NCBI GenBank assembly: GCA_003952965.2
Contig: CM025853.1
Coordinates: 1,213,692-1,277,691, forward strand
DNA length: 64,000 nt
Reading direction: 5' to 3'
Origin: Morella rubra
Lineage: Eukaryota > Streptophyta > Magnoliopsida > Fagales > Myricaceae
In this document: positions 12,247 to 25,311 of the stretch, piece by piece
Layout of the letters: each line of letters starts with the position of its first letter
Numbering within the stretch: position 1 is the first letter of the stretch
Notes under the pieces: generated by a model
What the model was told of the DNA's origin: nothing
Database searches by the model: none
The model's input: only the letters and a program-made list of their open reading frames with translations
Translations under genes and position numbers: made by a program

Positions 12247-13909
12247 ACCGTGTCCTGATGAGAGTTGTTTTAAAAATATATCTTTTATCAGCAGGATGGC
12301 GTCAACTTCCCAGACGGCAGATATCAAAGATCTGTAGTTTATTGAATTATATGTTATAATTTTTGTTAGAAAATGTAATTGTCTTGAACTTTTTTCTATA
12401 CTTACTCATAAAATTTTGTGTAAATTGAGCTTAGAATTAAGTCTCCTTAATATTGGATTAAACCTAACAATAATAAATTGTGTATTCCATCTGATCAATT
12501 TTTTTTTTAATCTTTTTTTTTCGGGTGGGTTGGGGGTTGGGGGTGTTCGAGGCATGTGGACAGCTATTGCTAGCTGTGGAGTTTTTTTTTTTCTTCGAAC
12601 AGTTTTATATAAAAGAATAGAAAATGAAAAGACTAAAGAAGTGGAGATGTATTGGCCAATTATTAATAGCCCTCATCGTGTTGTAAACTATCGTATGATT
12701 TGAAAACAATGCGTCCAATGTTAGTGGGGAAGTTAGTGTTGATTTTTTTTAACTAAGCATATAGTGGGCGATATAAATTGTGCATTAGGCCCCTTCATAA
12801 AATATAGCCCACCCCAACAAGTGCATCGACTGAATACAGTGATGTTTGCAAAAAGAAATAAAATAATCTTTTTTATTAAATTATTTCTTTTTATTATCGT
12901 TATAATAAATATAAAAATTCATTCAAATTATCTTTTTTTATTTAATTACAAATGTGACCATGACCGCAGAAAAAAAGTGCTCAACAATTATTTTATCAAT
13001 TAGTTTTGTCCAATATCGATCAAAGGCTAATTTCCCATACATTTCATGTAAAATATAATCTTGGATTTTAGTCTTCCTAATTTTGGATTTACTCCCAGTA
13101 TAACGAATTGCATTATCCGGGGAATCAAACATCGGCCAACCCCAGAAGGGAGTCATGTGCTAGTGCTGCTTTCTCATGGAAAATAGATAAAATTCGTTTG
13201 TACCAGTAAAATATAGACACTGAATTTAGTTGTTCAATTATAATTCTAGCAAAAGAGTGACCGGAGGATTCTGTATTTTCCACAAATATCTATCTCACGA
13301 TTTTGTCTTTTTGTTGTGGTTCCAACCTCAAACAGGAAAAGCAGATTCTAAATCATGTGGCTCTCAAAATCTTGGATTTGGTTATTCTTTTCTACTATTT
13401 TCGATCTTAGAAGCTTCCATTAAATAAGTACCTGTTTGGTTTGTGGTGGGTGGTGAATATAATATAATTTGGCACCAAGGGTCCAGGTGTCTGCCACATC
13501 TTTTTCTTTTATCTGTCTTTTTGTTTCTGCATTGTCACAAGTACTTTCTACTATAATATTATCAATATGTAATTGCTGTCAAAAGTACATCTTATCATGA
13601 AAGTGCAATTCAACCCAAAGGGAAATCCAAACCTGAATTCAACTCATTTGCAAGAATGTAATTGAAGAACTCGGAAGATGAGAGGGATGGTTTTCAGAAA
13701 TTTCCCCCTTTTTTTCCTCTTTTTTTGAGAGGATTTTTCGAATAGTCAAGCTCAAGATTGAACATGCTTATTAGACGTAGAAAGATTGAGCCTCAAACTG
13801 CAATGAACTGAACAGGAGAAAGATTGGAATATGATTTGCTAAAATGGGAATCATTTCTCTCAGGTTTCAATCTCTAATTAACAGTTATTCTGCAGAGTTC
13901 TTTCTTAGA
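12247..13909. other. convergent intergenic region
   Basis: Shared 3' flank of the JmjC gene (plus) and the glycosyltransferase gene (minus). It contains poly-T and GT-rich low-complexity stretches near 12500-12590. No coding region, RNA gene or transposon end was recognised. Confidence 0.5.
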
Positions 13910-15394
13910 TCAAGCAGCAATTTTCTTTTCCATTTCTGTCTTCTCCCTCCTTGTCATTGCAGTACTAAAAAAGTCCTCCATGGCTTCGACAGATGAACCT
14001 TTGAAACCATCCTCCTCTTTCATGGCATTCCTAATAATCTCCATCAGTTGACGAGCTTGTCTTCTCATGTCCTTCCCTCTCCCTGACGTCTCACCCATGA
14101 CCAGCTCAATTTTTGCAGCGATATCTTCATGTCTAACCTCGCAACTCTTCCCCCTAGCGACCTCTACACAAACTCCCAGCTTTTCCTCCAGCAACTTGAC
14201 GTTGAAAAATTGCTCGGCTGCCATCGGCCATCCTATCATCGGCACGCCATGATTAAGAGCTTCAAGCACTGAGTTCCACCCACAATGGGTCAAAAAAGCA
14301 GAAACAGACTTGTGGGTCAAAATCTCCAACTGGGGTGCCCAATTGTGGACCAGTAAACCTCTTCCTGAATCCTTGATCCTCTCTTCGAACCCTTCTGGCA
14401 ACCATTCTTTCGTTTTGAATTCTGAGTTTACTTCAAACCCAATTGGTGGTCTAACAACCCAGACGAAATTCCTGCCGCTAGACTCCAACCCCATAGCTAA
14501 CTGCATCATTTGTGAGGCAGAAATCGTATTCATCGACCCAAAAGACACATATAGAACAGAATTCAAAGGTTTTGTACTCAACCATTCAATGCAAAGCTCC
14601 CGACCAATACCACCTTTCCCGGCAAGCACTCGGCTTTCCATAGATAATAGAACCGGTCCAATCGGCCAAGCTGGCCGACCAAGTGTACGGCTAAAGTACA
14701 ACAATCCCGTATGGTCGAGCTCCTCCACAGTGTTAAACAAGATGCCATCAGAATTCATCCACCCAGAAAGATTCTGCTTCTGAAAGACCGACCAAGAATC
14801 CGTACCATCAGCCTCGCGTATATTTGTCGGTAACTGAGTAATATGAATGCTTGATGCTTCCGGGAAATCAGGCAACGAAAATAAGTCGGAATCGACCTTC
14901 CTGTGAGGCAGGTTGACCCACAGAGAATAGTAGCAGGCCAAGCCGTAGCCACCTGCCCCGCTGAATATCGCGTGGAACACGTTTAGCTCTTTGGCCAGGC
15001 TTGCAGTCCAGCCAAAGAAAATGTCAGCGATTATGCAAAGTGGGGGTTGGCCATGTTGCTCTTCAATGAGGTTTTCGATGAGTTTCTTGAACGCCGGTTT
15101 GAGAGAAGTGGAGGCTTCGAGAAGTCTGATGACTAAGTGGTAGGGAAGGGCGTTGGTGTTTTCATTATTGGACGGGAGGCCGTGGTCGGAGTTGCAGAAG
15201 GGGATCTCCACGAGACTAATGGAGGAGTTTGGAGGAAGCGAGGACCTGAGTTTCTTGATATTGAGTGGAGTGTTGACGAAGGTTATGGTGTAGTTCGTTC
15301 TTTGTTCTAAGTAGCGGGCTAAGGCTAGGAAAGGGATTATATGTCCTTGCGCCATGAATGGAAACAGCACAAGGTTTTCTTTTCTCTCCGCCAT
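13910..15394 (-). CDS. UDP-glycosyltransferase, UGT92-like
   Basis: A single uninterrupted frame of 494 residues with an ATG at 15392-15394, the usual length for a plant family 1 glycosyltransferase. The N-terminal domain carries the catalytic histidine H18 in AQGHIIPF and its likely partner D124 in IIADIFFGW. The C-terminal domain has a complete 44-residue PSPG box, W352 to Q395, with the HCGWNS core at 370-375. It ends in Q, which usually indicates UDP-glucose as donor. Overall sequence and N-terminal motifs look closest to UGT92A1-type enzymes. These cytosolic enzymes transfer sugar to small lipophilic acceptors such as flavonoids, terpenoids or hormones; the acceptor cannot be read from sequence. 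There is no signal peptide and no break, so it looks functional. Lack of introns is common in this family. Confidence 0.92.
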   Translation of the reverse strand: MAERKENLVLFPFMAQGHIIPFLALARYLEQRTNYTITFVNTPLNIKKLRSSLPPNSSISLVEIPFCNSDHGLPSNNENTNALPYHLVIRLLEASTSLKPAFKKLIENLIEEQHGQPPLCIIADIFFGWTASLAKELNVFHAIFSGAGGYGLACYYSLWVNLPHRKVDSDLFSLPDFPEASSIHITQLPTNIREADGTDSWSVFQKQNLSGWMNSDGILFNTVEELDHTGLLYFSRTLGRPAWPIGPVLLSMESRVLAGKGGIGRELCIEWLSTKPLNSVLYVSFGSMNTISASQMMQLAMGLESSGRNFVWVVRPPIGFEVNSEFKTKEWLPEGFEERIKDSGRGLLVHNWAPQLEILTHKSVSAFLTHCGWNSVLEALNHGVPMIGWPMAAEQFFNVKLLEEKLGVCVEVARGKSCEVRHEDIAAKIELVMGETSGRGKDMRRQARQLMEIIRNAMKEEDGFKGSSVEAMEDFFSTAMTRREKTEMEKKIAA

Positions 15395-18300
15395 ATTAAT
15401 GCTCGGCCTTTGGGGTGGTATGAAGATGGCTCTAGAACTGGGAGTTCGTATGCTTTTGAGCCAAAGTCATGGCCGTGAAGAAGGTCCAAAAGCTTCTTTT
15501 GATTTGTTCACATAAAGCACAAATATTACTGCCCGATACATGGGGCCACGTTGAAAAAGGGTAAGTTGTTGAACAATTTTCTCTCCCCCACCAGTTTCGC
15601 TCCAAAGCATTATAAATATTGCTTCCCTTATAGGGCGTTAGGCAATGGTCTAGAGTCAAAAGTATGTCAGTGAGGTCACCGACCTATGACTTTGATTGTC
15701 GTTTTGACTACTCCAAGCTTCACAGGCTCAGGGGAGGTCGGTTTTTGAATTTTTTGAACCTTCAATACATATTATCTAAAAATAACTATAATATATATAT
15801 TAATAATATTTAAAAAAAATTTAACACAAAATTTTTTTAAAATATTACCAAACCGAACAATTTCTTAATTTCCACAGAAGAGTGGAATAACATGCATAAT
15901 GATACATCATACAAGAAGAAAATGTGCATGATTTTTTCATCTTTGAATGTGTAAGCCTTCCCTGAGATTAATGTCTTGTATATACCTTATAGAAAGGCCC
16001 TTATAATAATTACAATTTGTTATAAAGTTATATAGAAAAGAGATAGAAGGAGATAAGAGGGTTGATATTTTTTTTTTTTTTTCGGGGCAGAAGTAGACAA
16101 GAGTCCGGATTGAATTGCCCAAATTAAAGGGAAAGGAAGGTGCCATTAAAAAGTTAAATAAGCAAGAGATTCGTAGGACACAACAATTTTTCCCATATTA
16201 ATTTTATCTATGATGAAGTGGTTTTTATAGCTCAGTCAAGTAATATATAAAGAGCAACTTCTTTGGTTATTTGAATTTGATAATTTAATTCAGAAACAGA
16301 TCGACACGTCATGTGAGTCTGATAGTATTTAATACTGACTGTACGTGTTAATTACTGAGCAATGTGGATCCTACTGTCTATCTCTTTTTGAATTTGACCA
16401 TTAAATTCAAACAACAATTTGGAGATGATTTCTATCTCTTCCATAATGATACATTACATTGTTCTTCGAAGTTATGTCCAATAAATACTTGATCCCACAT
16501 GATTCGATTTCACTCGTCTACCACGTTGTGATCTAAGAATCTTTTGTAGAGTCAATGTTAGGTATCCCCGCCTGGTTCTTTCTCTCGAAGCTGCATATTT
16601 GGACTATAAGACATTTGGTTGTAATTTGTATCGCACACAATAGCGATTAAGAGAGGATTATTGAATAGAGAAAGAGAAACGGATCCGAGGAACGGGACTA
16701 TCCATTCCCTCCGCTACAATTCCGCTCCGAGTATTTGGCCACTTATTCTAGTACTTGAGTACTGAGTAGTATACTCCATACTCTCTACAAAGAATATGAG
16801 CCACTTATTCCAATAAGTACTCTTCCTTTTTTTTTCCTCCAACCTTTTCTTTTTCCTTAACGTGATCTGAAATTTATCAAAATATTGTCTTAAATGTGAA
16901 AGGAAAAGCTTATTAGAAATCAAATTTCCTCAACGTTTGAATGCTAAGAGAATATATAGACAAATTTGACATGGCCTGCAAGTCCATGTGCTAATTAAAC
17001 CGACCTCAAAGGCAAAGTATGACTTCTTTTATCTGATAACCGATGGGATGAACTGTTAAATTTTTTTCTAAAAATAAGTAACATAACATCTAATATTTTG
17101 GGATTGGACATTGATGAAAAGTGTCTTATATGAAAAATCACACATTGTGAGAATGCATTTATTAGTAATTTAGTAGAGTACTTTCACATATATTTGCTAT
17201 AATGCAATACATGGAGAATATAGACACGCAGTGGCGTGGGCTCTAAGGCGCTTTTACGGTGAACTAATGGATCCAAAGAAAGCAATGTTGTGCCTTTGGA
17301 GCAATTTTTTTCCTTCATTTCTTTTGATATTACATCGACTTCGCAAGGCAGGTTTTAAATTTGCTTAGAAGTGAATAAGGAGAGAGGAACAGAAGCTGTT
17401 GATATTTAGGTGTTGGGCTGATCTCAGTTTCACAGTAAAATGCACTGCATGTTTGAATGGTAGTTTCAACGTCTTCCTCCTCGAGTTATCGCTTTCAACC
17501 TTGGTACGTACCAAGCGGTCCAGCAGTCCGATGCAGGTTGATACGGCAGAATTCGGCCTTCATTGATAAGTCCAATGATTTTTCTGGCACTGTCAACTCG
17601 ATCCCACCTTACGTACGCCTGTCTTTGTTTCCATCAATTTTCCTTGGAATGTTTTCGTCCAATAATTCAAATACACTTTTGAGAGCTCAGACAAATTAGT
17701 AGATATACGATGAGCTGACAACCACTACTTCTGCGATTCTTTTTTTCTTCACCATCTCTATCTTTGATTCTTACCGAGGTTTTTTTGTTATTAGGAGAGA
17801 CAATTATGGTGGATGTCGACCCAACCCCAAACAGTTAGTAAGTAAGGGCATTCAAAACTAAACCAATAACTTGAGGACGACATACACTTTGTTAGCCCTA
17901 GGGACTATAAGGCTGGGAAAATTTTCGTGCAAAACCAGAATTTCGGTTTCATATCTGGCATATACTGTATCGGAATCGGAATGAGTTTTTGCTCATTTTT
18001 TAAATCGTAATTGAAACTGAAAATTCCACCACCGGTTCCAATTGCTTTTTTTTTAAAAAGAAAAAAAATCAGGCTCAAAACGACGTCTTTTTTAGCCCTA
18101 TTTAATATATATATAGTTGTAAAGGAACATTTAATATGGTCAACATTTTATTTAGTATACATATCAATTATCAAGTGACACAATTACATACATTTTGGAT
18201 GAATGTTTATTTTAGATTTCGGATGAATGTTTATTTTACATTTGATTCACTGTTAATTTATGATGCGTATCATAGAAAAATCTTGTCAAAATCCTACCTA

Positions 18301-19881
18301 AAATGCCTAAAAATATTTTTTGACTAGTTAGGACCCAAACAAAATCTGGCACAAAAAACCGAAATATTGAAACAGAAAATTTTTGGTTTGATTTATGGTA
18401 ATGGAACCAAAACTAAAAATATGATTCTAGTTTCATTCGTTCCGCTACCCACCCTTATTTAGTAACATTATTTGTAAAACATAATAGTAAGTTTTATGAA
18501 AACACAAAACTGGTAGTACTTCTCATAGGAACAATGTGCTCTGCTGATAAAAGGACGGACAAAGTATAGAAAATACACATTCAAGTTAAAAGTTAGAATC
18601 TCCTCAGGCGCATGTCCATGGTAAGCAATTCTTCAACTCTCTCTTCCTTACTATTTCGACCATCTTTTATCCCATTCTGCATCAATTTTATTGGTTTGTT
18701 TCACAAAAAACATTCTCTCAAATTCAGAAATCCGGATGCAATATGTCATCTCTCATCAATATAACAAAAGCAATCTAGATTAGGATCCTCTACAATTTTC
18801 TACTTAGATTGTATGGTATAATTTGAAGAGAGATAAATCGAGCTTGTGGATCCCATTGTAGGATTTATGCTGTTTGAAACTTTATATAAACAACATTTAA
18901 TAATTTGGATTCAACTTACTCGATGTATCTCTCTTTAAATTATACATCACAATCTGGACAAAAAATTATAAAAGATCCCATCCGCGAACCTTATTTAGAA
19001 GCAGATTTTAACTATGCAAAGATTGTCAAAGGATCTTTCTACTTTTCCTTTACTTTTTTATGAGGATGGTTAAATCACTGTAAACAAGAGTCATTTAGAC
19101 GTGGAAAGTGGGAGAAAGAGTCATGTATGGTGGCAGCAAGATCTCTTTTGACCAAGTGACCAGACCCCAAGCAGAATCCAATACAACACCTCCAAACGCA
19201 TGCACGTTATAGGACATTTACAAAGTCAAGCTCTTGCAGCTAGTTGATTTTCATTTCCCTTTCTATTTCCAGATATTTGCACTACCACTTAACCAAACTA
19301 CCATAATTCATAAGCCACAGAAAGCTAGTTTTGCAGGTTGCCAGACTTAACCAAATCATTTTACAGGCGTCATCTTCCCTTTAATCTTCGGATCCACCAC
19401 CCAAAAAAGCAGAGGAAAGGAAATACGACATGTTTTTATATCAGCTGGTTTAATTCCCTATAGACTCATTTCTCTCATAGGATGTTTAGTGTATGTTGTT
19501 GGCTTTTATCTGGCAAAACAAGAGGAAGTAGAGTGAATCTCTTTCGTGGCAAAGGAAGGAAATGCATGTGTAGAAAAAGGTAATGGCATAAAACAATCAA
19601 AGCAACAGCCAAAATCAAAACCAAGATGGAAAATCTCAAAGCAAAGAAAGGTTTCAATTCATCTCTTGAACTTCTAAAGCTTCACCTAATACTCAACCAA
19701 GTTGAAAACCAATGTTGGTTGGTTAACAATAGAAGAAATCCGTTTGAACAATTTATTAATACATCAATTAGATAATTACACTTCTCTAAGTGACACTAAC
19801 TTAGAGAGGAAAGCAAAAAATAAAAAGAAAGAAAAGAAAATAGGGGAAAGCTGACGATCATAAAACTAATTTCCAAACAAC
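15395..19881. other. long intergenic region, no gene recognised
   Basis: About 4.5 kb of AT-rich DNA. An ATG-initiated open frame at 17457-17699 is rich in serine at its start but resembles nothing that I know. A stretch at about 17920-18450 looks like degenerate repeat sequence, with recurring runs such as GGTTTCATATC and GGTTCCAATTG, and has no definable ends. A hydrophobic frame at 19475-19657 lacks an ATG. Nothing else is supported. Confidence 0.5.
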
Positions 19882-22390
19882 TTAAGCTACAGGTTTATAC
19901 CTACAAAGAACTTTACACCTCAAAACCCTGTCCTGAACATAAAACCCTGGCATAACCATGACCTTAACTCGGCTAGCACCGTGTGATCTCTGCCTTTCCA
20001 TGAACATATCTTCCATGTACTGGGGATCAAAGCTTCTATTCTCTTCAACCCTCAAAATTCCAACAACGGCAAATGGGTTGAACGAGAAGGCCAAGCATGC
20101 TACTCATTTTCTGGTCACAGAACTTACTGAATTCCTCGCATATGCATTTGGCTGCAACAAAGAATGCTCTGAAGTAGCTGTTCAGGCCAAGGTCTTATCC
20201 AATTTAGAGTGGTAATAATGCTACTCATTTTCTGGTCACAGAACTTACTGAATTCCTCGCTGTAATATTTAGTACCCTTTCTCAGTACCTCATTCCAGCT
20301 TAAGTTCCTCAGCGCAACAAATGATGAGAATTGTGCTTGGCGATCTTGTTGGGGATCTAAGAGTTTCGGCGAGCCATTCTTCTGAAATACACAGTTCTCA
20401 AAGTCTTGGTAGAGTGACTGGTTTATGAAAGCTTCCAAATGGTATAAGACTGCCTTGGAGTATTTGGAATTCAAAGACAGTTTGTATGGTTGAAGAAGCA
20501 AATTTAAGTTGTCCACTAGTGTATTATCTGTTTCTTCAATCTGGCTAACAAGAGTCTTGCAGAATTGCTTTACCGACAATCTTGCTTCTGATACGATCTG
20601 CAAGAAACCTTCCACCATTACTTCCTCGCTGACAGGCATCGAGTTTTCTCCATTCACATCTAAGGATTCCCCTCTCTTTGGGAAAGTTCCAAGTTTTTCA
20701 GGCATTTGGGAATCCTTTGCCTGCATGGCTTGTCTCAAAGCTTTCTTGAGCTCTTCACAGTAACTCTCCAAGTACTCCAGCTTCTGTTTAAGCTCCCCTA
20801 AAGAACATTTCATCTCAGAAACTTCCATCAAGGCAGCATCTCTATTCTCGTTTGCTTCTATGAGCTCTTTCTTCAATGTCTCAACTGACATTATCCCAAA
20901 GTCCCTAAAGATTTGGGAAACTTCCTCAGATTCCGTCCGATTTGGGGAATTCTCATTCTTATGTTTCTTTTTTAACCGAGGAAACAACCAAGAAATAACT
21001 CCCCGACTCTTTGATTGTGATTGAACAGAGGAGTGAGAATCTGTCAAGGGAACAACAATATTAGAATTCTTGTTGTTCCTGATCACATTTTCAGATTCGG
21101 AAGTTATAATTGCAGGCTTGCATCTATTGCAGGATGATACTGATTTGAAGTCCCCCAAACTGTTTCTTCTGCTTGACTTGAAGTAGTCAGTCCCCGGTGA
21201 AGTTTGAAGCACAGTAATGTGGTTTGCACAATAACCAGTGACAGATTTTTGATCCTCAGCTGGACAAATATGGGAGTCTAGGCTGACCAAACCAGAAGGC
21301 AATCCCTTTCTTGAGGATGAATTCTCCCTGTGATCTGACAGCCTAGTCTCGTTACCATTTCCTCCAATCCCATATTCATCCCAAGTTTCTGGTAATGTTC
21401 TGTCTTTTAGTGGAATTTGAGGATACCCTGGCAGCGGTTCATCCTCATAGCTCTGTCAATATTACCCAAATTCAGAAATTATTGAACAAGCAAAATTTTA
21501 ATGAAGAAAGAGAAATTAATTCTTTGCACGTTGAAAATAGAGCCCTAGGTATGCAAATCTTTAAACACTAAAGATCTAAATAAGCAGCATAGAGTATCAA
21601 ATTGAGAATAAATAAAACACAAACTCATACAAAGAGTGGAAATCAATGCACAAATCATACAACAGAATAGTCATCAGAAAATTTCAAAAGAAGATGAACA
21701 ACAGATGGATTGGGATAGCAAAGATGATGGAAGTGAATAAGTGATTTTAGTTTAATGAAGCCTAACCCGATGAGTATAATCTCTATTATAACGAGGTTAA
21801 TCCCTTTATTAAAAAAAGCAATAAGTTGTAGGCAAGACTCATTTAATAGTTCATTCACTACCCAATTAATTTATTTACGAATAAATAAAGAAATAAATGA
21901 AGAATACAGATCACTATTTCAACACGTGCAAGAGACTTCCTCTGAGTTTGGTAGAATTCGAATCATCAGCCTAGAGTAGTACAAATATTTCAGGCAAAAG
22001 CTAGAAACTTAAGTGGCTGACAGACTCTAATAAAACTCTCGTTTAACTTCGATTAGAAAAATAAAACAGATACCCAATACATGAATCACCTAGAATACAG
22101 TAAAAAAACTAAAACTTGCAAAGAATCTTAAGAAAATTTGTACTCACGGGCGTGAAAACGGGGTAATCTTGAGCAGAGAGCTGAGAAGCATGGCGCGAAG
22201 CAGGGGAAGGTGACGGGAATCTAACATTGACAGGGCTGTTTCCTTGCATTAAAGCAGCATGAAGAGCTCTCAGCTCCACTGCTTTGGCAATGGCAGCTTG
22301 GATTTCTTGCCTGCTAATTTCATGGTTGGTATTGCTGCTGCCATTGTTATGGTTTTCAAAGATTTGAGAGGCAGCAGTAGCAGCAGCCAT
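19882..22390 (-). pseudogene. IRKI-like DUF641 gene, C-terminus disrupted
   Basis: Exon 1 (22148-22390, 81 residues) joins in phase 0 to exon 2, which starts at 21452 after a TTGACAG acceptor. The product resembles the IRK-interacting/GIL1-like DUF641 family. It has a basic segment (WLFPRLKKKHK), then the DUF641 start around IFRDFGIMSVETLKKEL, a coiled coil, and a long C-terminal helical region. In intact relatives WPEQLLQ is followed by AFFVAAKC and then a hydrophobic LL-AFSFNP stretch. Here one extra base after WPEQLLQ shifts the frame, and a copied 43-bp segment replaces the next few codons. The conserved tail (AFSFNP to the stop, about 70 residues, 19882-20094) sits in another frame. As written, translation stops at 20124 after 523 residues. 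This is either a recent loss-of-function allele or a local sequence error; the rest of the gene is undamaged. Relatives are linked to receptor-kinase and gravitropism signalling. Confidence 0.75.
20097..20260. repeat. 43-bp exact direct repeat inside the DUF641 exon
   Basis: Bases 20097-20139 and 20218-20260 are identical over 43 bp, 121 bp apart. The right copy encodes the EEFSKFCDQKMSS segment in its proper place. The left copy lies where relatives encode the WLLHLL segment and has replaced part of it. With the one-base shift between the copies this looks like a single template-switching event or an assembly fault. Confidence 0.85.
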
Positions 22391-25067
22391 GAACAGATGT
22401 CAGAACAGAGCAGAACATATGAACCCAGAGAAAATTATACCTATGTTAGATATGGTTCAGACTTGAGAATACATATACTACCAAAGAGAACAAAGAGGAT
22501 TAACATGTGGGTATCGAACGGTTGGATTTCATTTGCAGATAGAAAGGATCATATCCAGTGCAGAATCTAGGAGAACCAGAAAATGAGAAGAGAAACTCAA
22601 AGAGAGAAGAGGGAGAGAGAGATGTGTAGTAGAGATTTTGTCTTTGTTCTCAAAGGATTAATTGGAGGAGTGCATGTGAAGCAGAGAGAGAGAGAGGAGA
22701 CAAAGATTGAGTAGTTTTTACTCCATGTAGCCAAAACTCGGTCTGAAACCAAGTTTACCAAAATGCCCAAAGTTCCCCAAAAATAAAAATGAAATATGGT
22801 GGTACGATTGTCAACATGATTATTTTTAGTACCCTTATCATAAGTAGTTCCACTATATTCCCACCACAATGCCAGCAGTTTCAATAATCCAAATTATTGC
22901 TTCGATACTCTTTAGAAATACTATTGTGTTATCATTTTCACAAGCAATGATACCTCTGGGTTGCCTGCTAAGAATGTTTTTAGACAGAGCGATCAGACAT
23001 ACATCATTTTGGATCCCATTAGGCAAAGTCCTTGCAAGTAATCATGTCTAGCTGTTCCCTGCTCTTTGCTCTCTGGCTTTTAATCTGACGTTTAACTGTT
23101 TCTCTTTGGTATGGCATGAATCTTTCATAGTGGAAGAAGAAGAAGAAAAAGAAACAGAAGATGTGCAACAAGGCCAGGGGTTCTCATCCACTGCACTGCA
23201 ATCCTTTTGGTAAGCATGGGAATTATGACCTATTTCGTGAAAGAATAATGCCTTTTTCCATACAGATGTTGGAATTTTACAATGTCAATCTTTATAAGCG
23301 CTCTTTAAACAAATTTGTTGGTTACAATATCAAATAATATAAAAAACTTAAATGATATTCTCCTTACACTAATTAATTTTGAAAAGAATATCAGCCCAAC
23401 AGTCCGACACATTAATTGGTGTATATAAATATAAACTTTGACCATGGTTGTACTTTGCCAATTATACTCACCAAGCAAACATGGTGACCTTCACACTTTA
23501 AAATAAGATTTTATAGACATCCTTAACTGCTGCCAAAAGGTCAGTTAAAATTTATAACCAATTGAACAAATGTATGCAATGTTCCAAAAAGGTTCTGCAT
23601 TTTTTCAATGGTTCGACCACCTGTTTTATTTGTTTCCTTTAAAGCAAAGAGAGAACTTGATTCCTAGATATCACTATCAATGGAAGTTGACCTTTTTAAG
23701 TAGACCAATAAAAGAAAGTGTACTTCAAGTTGTTATTCTAAAATCCCAATTAAAAAATTAATCCAACCAGTCATAAAGGGGTATAAAAAAAATTACTGTT
23801 AATCTTCTTCGCAGCTTCCTGTATCATAAGCCTGCAATACAGGGTAGGGAAAGGGAGGGCAAATTCGTCCATAAAAAGATACTGAGCTGTCCAAGTGCTG
23901 TTCTTGCCGAAAGGTACTCTGAGAAGGGGGGATAGAACTATCCAAACACTCTTTAAAACCTTTTCCTTCGTCAAGTACTTTTCCCTTTCCAGTTTCCTCC
24001 GTGAGAGTGAATCTTTATAAGGCTTGGTGGCTGGCAGGGTGACACGGTGGGGGGACCAAGTGGAAATGGGAGCTCCCACGTGATTCCAGAATACATAAAT
24101 GCCCATACATACCATACGCTACTCTTTTTTTCTGCTGAAAAAAAAAAAATCTTTGATGAAATATCGTAAAGTCAGACCAGAGCTTACCACCACTTAAATT
24201 CAAAAATTTCATATAATACAGAAACTACAAAAGCATAATATGACTACTGTAATTTGAACCTTCATTAAGAATAAGCCCCGAATTCTAGACACAATCCTTG
24301 CACCACTAAACTCCACCCCTTGCACCACATACCATACGCTACTCCCAAGAGAAAATAATATCCCGGGCTAAAATGGAGTATTCTAAGGAATGAAGGGCAT
24401 TTTTGAAAAAAAAATACAAAATATATTTTAGCTAGAGGTTTTACTAAATTAATGGGAGAATGGAATTCCAGATAGGATTGTGGAGATTGTTGTTTCCAAT
24501 AACTACTTTTGTTTTAGAAAATAATTAAAAAAGAAGAAGATTATTTTATTGAAATTAACTTTTTGGTCCAACCACCCCGAGAAAGTTAGTAGGATTTGTC
24601 AACCTCCACATGCAAAAAGCTCTTTCCCTCTTGTTAGATCAAAAGGGTCATATCATTACGACTTCATGAACCTTAAGAGAGCCAAACACTTGTTTTCTAA
24701 TTAGCAATTGACGTTTAGGAGATGGAATAGTTCTCTACCTAAACGACACCCTACATGGCTCCATCCTATTTGGTTCAACTACTACCTAATTTTGAGGGGT
24801 GCATATGTAACTATTTTGCAATTTTGATCTCGCTTTCTTGAGGTTAAAAAAGTAACAAAAAAGTTTTTTTTTACCATTAGCCAAAAGGTCCACAAGAGTT
24901 TAGGCAAGTTCACTACTTAAGTGGACTAAATTAGATTGATGCTGCTATCGGCTGCTTGGGGATTTGATTTAGCTGTGCTAAAAAGCTTTCTTCTACTAGA
25001 AGTGGGCACTATACCGGATACGGTTTTGGTTCTAATGTGTCTTAGGTTTTAATATGTGATTTTCATT
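22391..25067. other. intergenic, upstream of the DUF641 gene
   Basis: The first 350 bp are GA-rich on the plus strand (CT-rich in the direction of the gene), as is usual for a 5' untranslated region and promoter. The remainder has no gene. A dispersed-repeat copy lies at about 23300-23430. Confidence 0.5.
23300..23430 (-). repeat. dispersed repeat, copy b
   Basis: Read in reverse complement it contains TTCTTTTCAAAATTAATTAG, preceded by a run resembling GACTGTTGGGCTGATA, matching the core of the copies at 2163-2350 and 25068-25215. Only the core is clear; ends are approximate and the class is unknown. Confidence 0.3.
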
Positions 25068-25215
25068 TAGCCAACACATTAATGAATTTTTAGAGTTCTA
25101 CAATACCACTTCGAGCACTTTTAGAACATATGACATCAAACATCATAAAATACTTGAGTGACGCTTTTCTGATGTTAATTACTTTTGAGAAGAACGATGG
25201 CTTAATAGTCTGATA
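25068..25215 (-). repeat. dispersed repeat, copy c
   Basis: In reverse complement this resembles 2163-2350 in the same order of blocks: the CTTCTCAAAAGTAATTAA core, then AGCGTCACTCAAG, then a TGTTCTAAAAGTGCTC segment and AGAACTC. Its left edge (GCCAACACATTAATGAAT, about 25072-25089) recurs inverted at about 25654-25671, flanking the RNase H fragment, so a larger element may span the whole stretch. Confidence 0.35.
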
Positions 25216-25311
25216 TGAATGAAATTAAGAGCTCAGATTGAGTTAAAAAAAAAGAAAAAAAAAAGTGCTAAACCAATTAAAAGTCAAAATGCACTAGCTT
25301 TTTTTTTTTTT

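Noticed and set aside
14067-14783. Plus-strand frames within the glycosyltransferase
   Set aside because: Antisense shadows of a complete, strongly conserved UGT frame.
17457-17699. ATG-initiated 80-residue frame, serine-rich start
   Set aside because: Codon use looks mildly coding-like but no family, splice context or neighbour supports it.
19475-19657. Small hydrophobic, signal-peptide-like frame on the minus strand
   Set aside because: It opens with TTG and has no in-frame ATG; no known secreted-peptide motif at its end.
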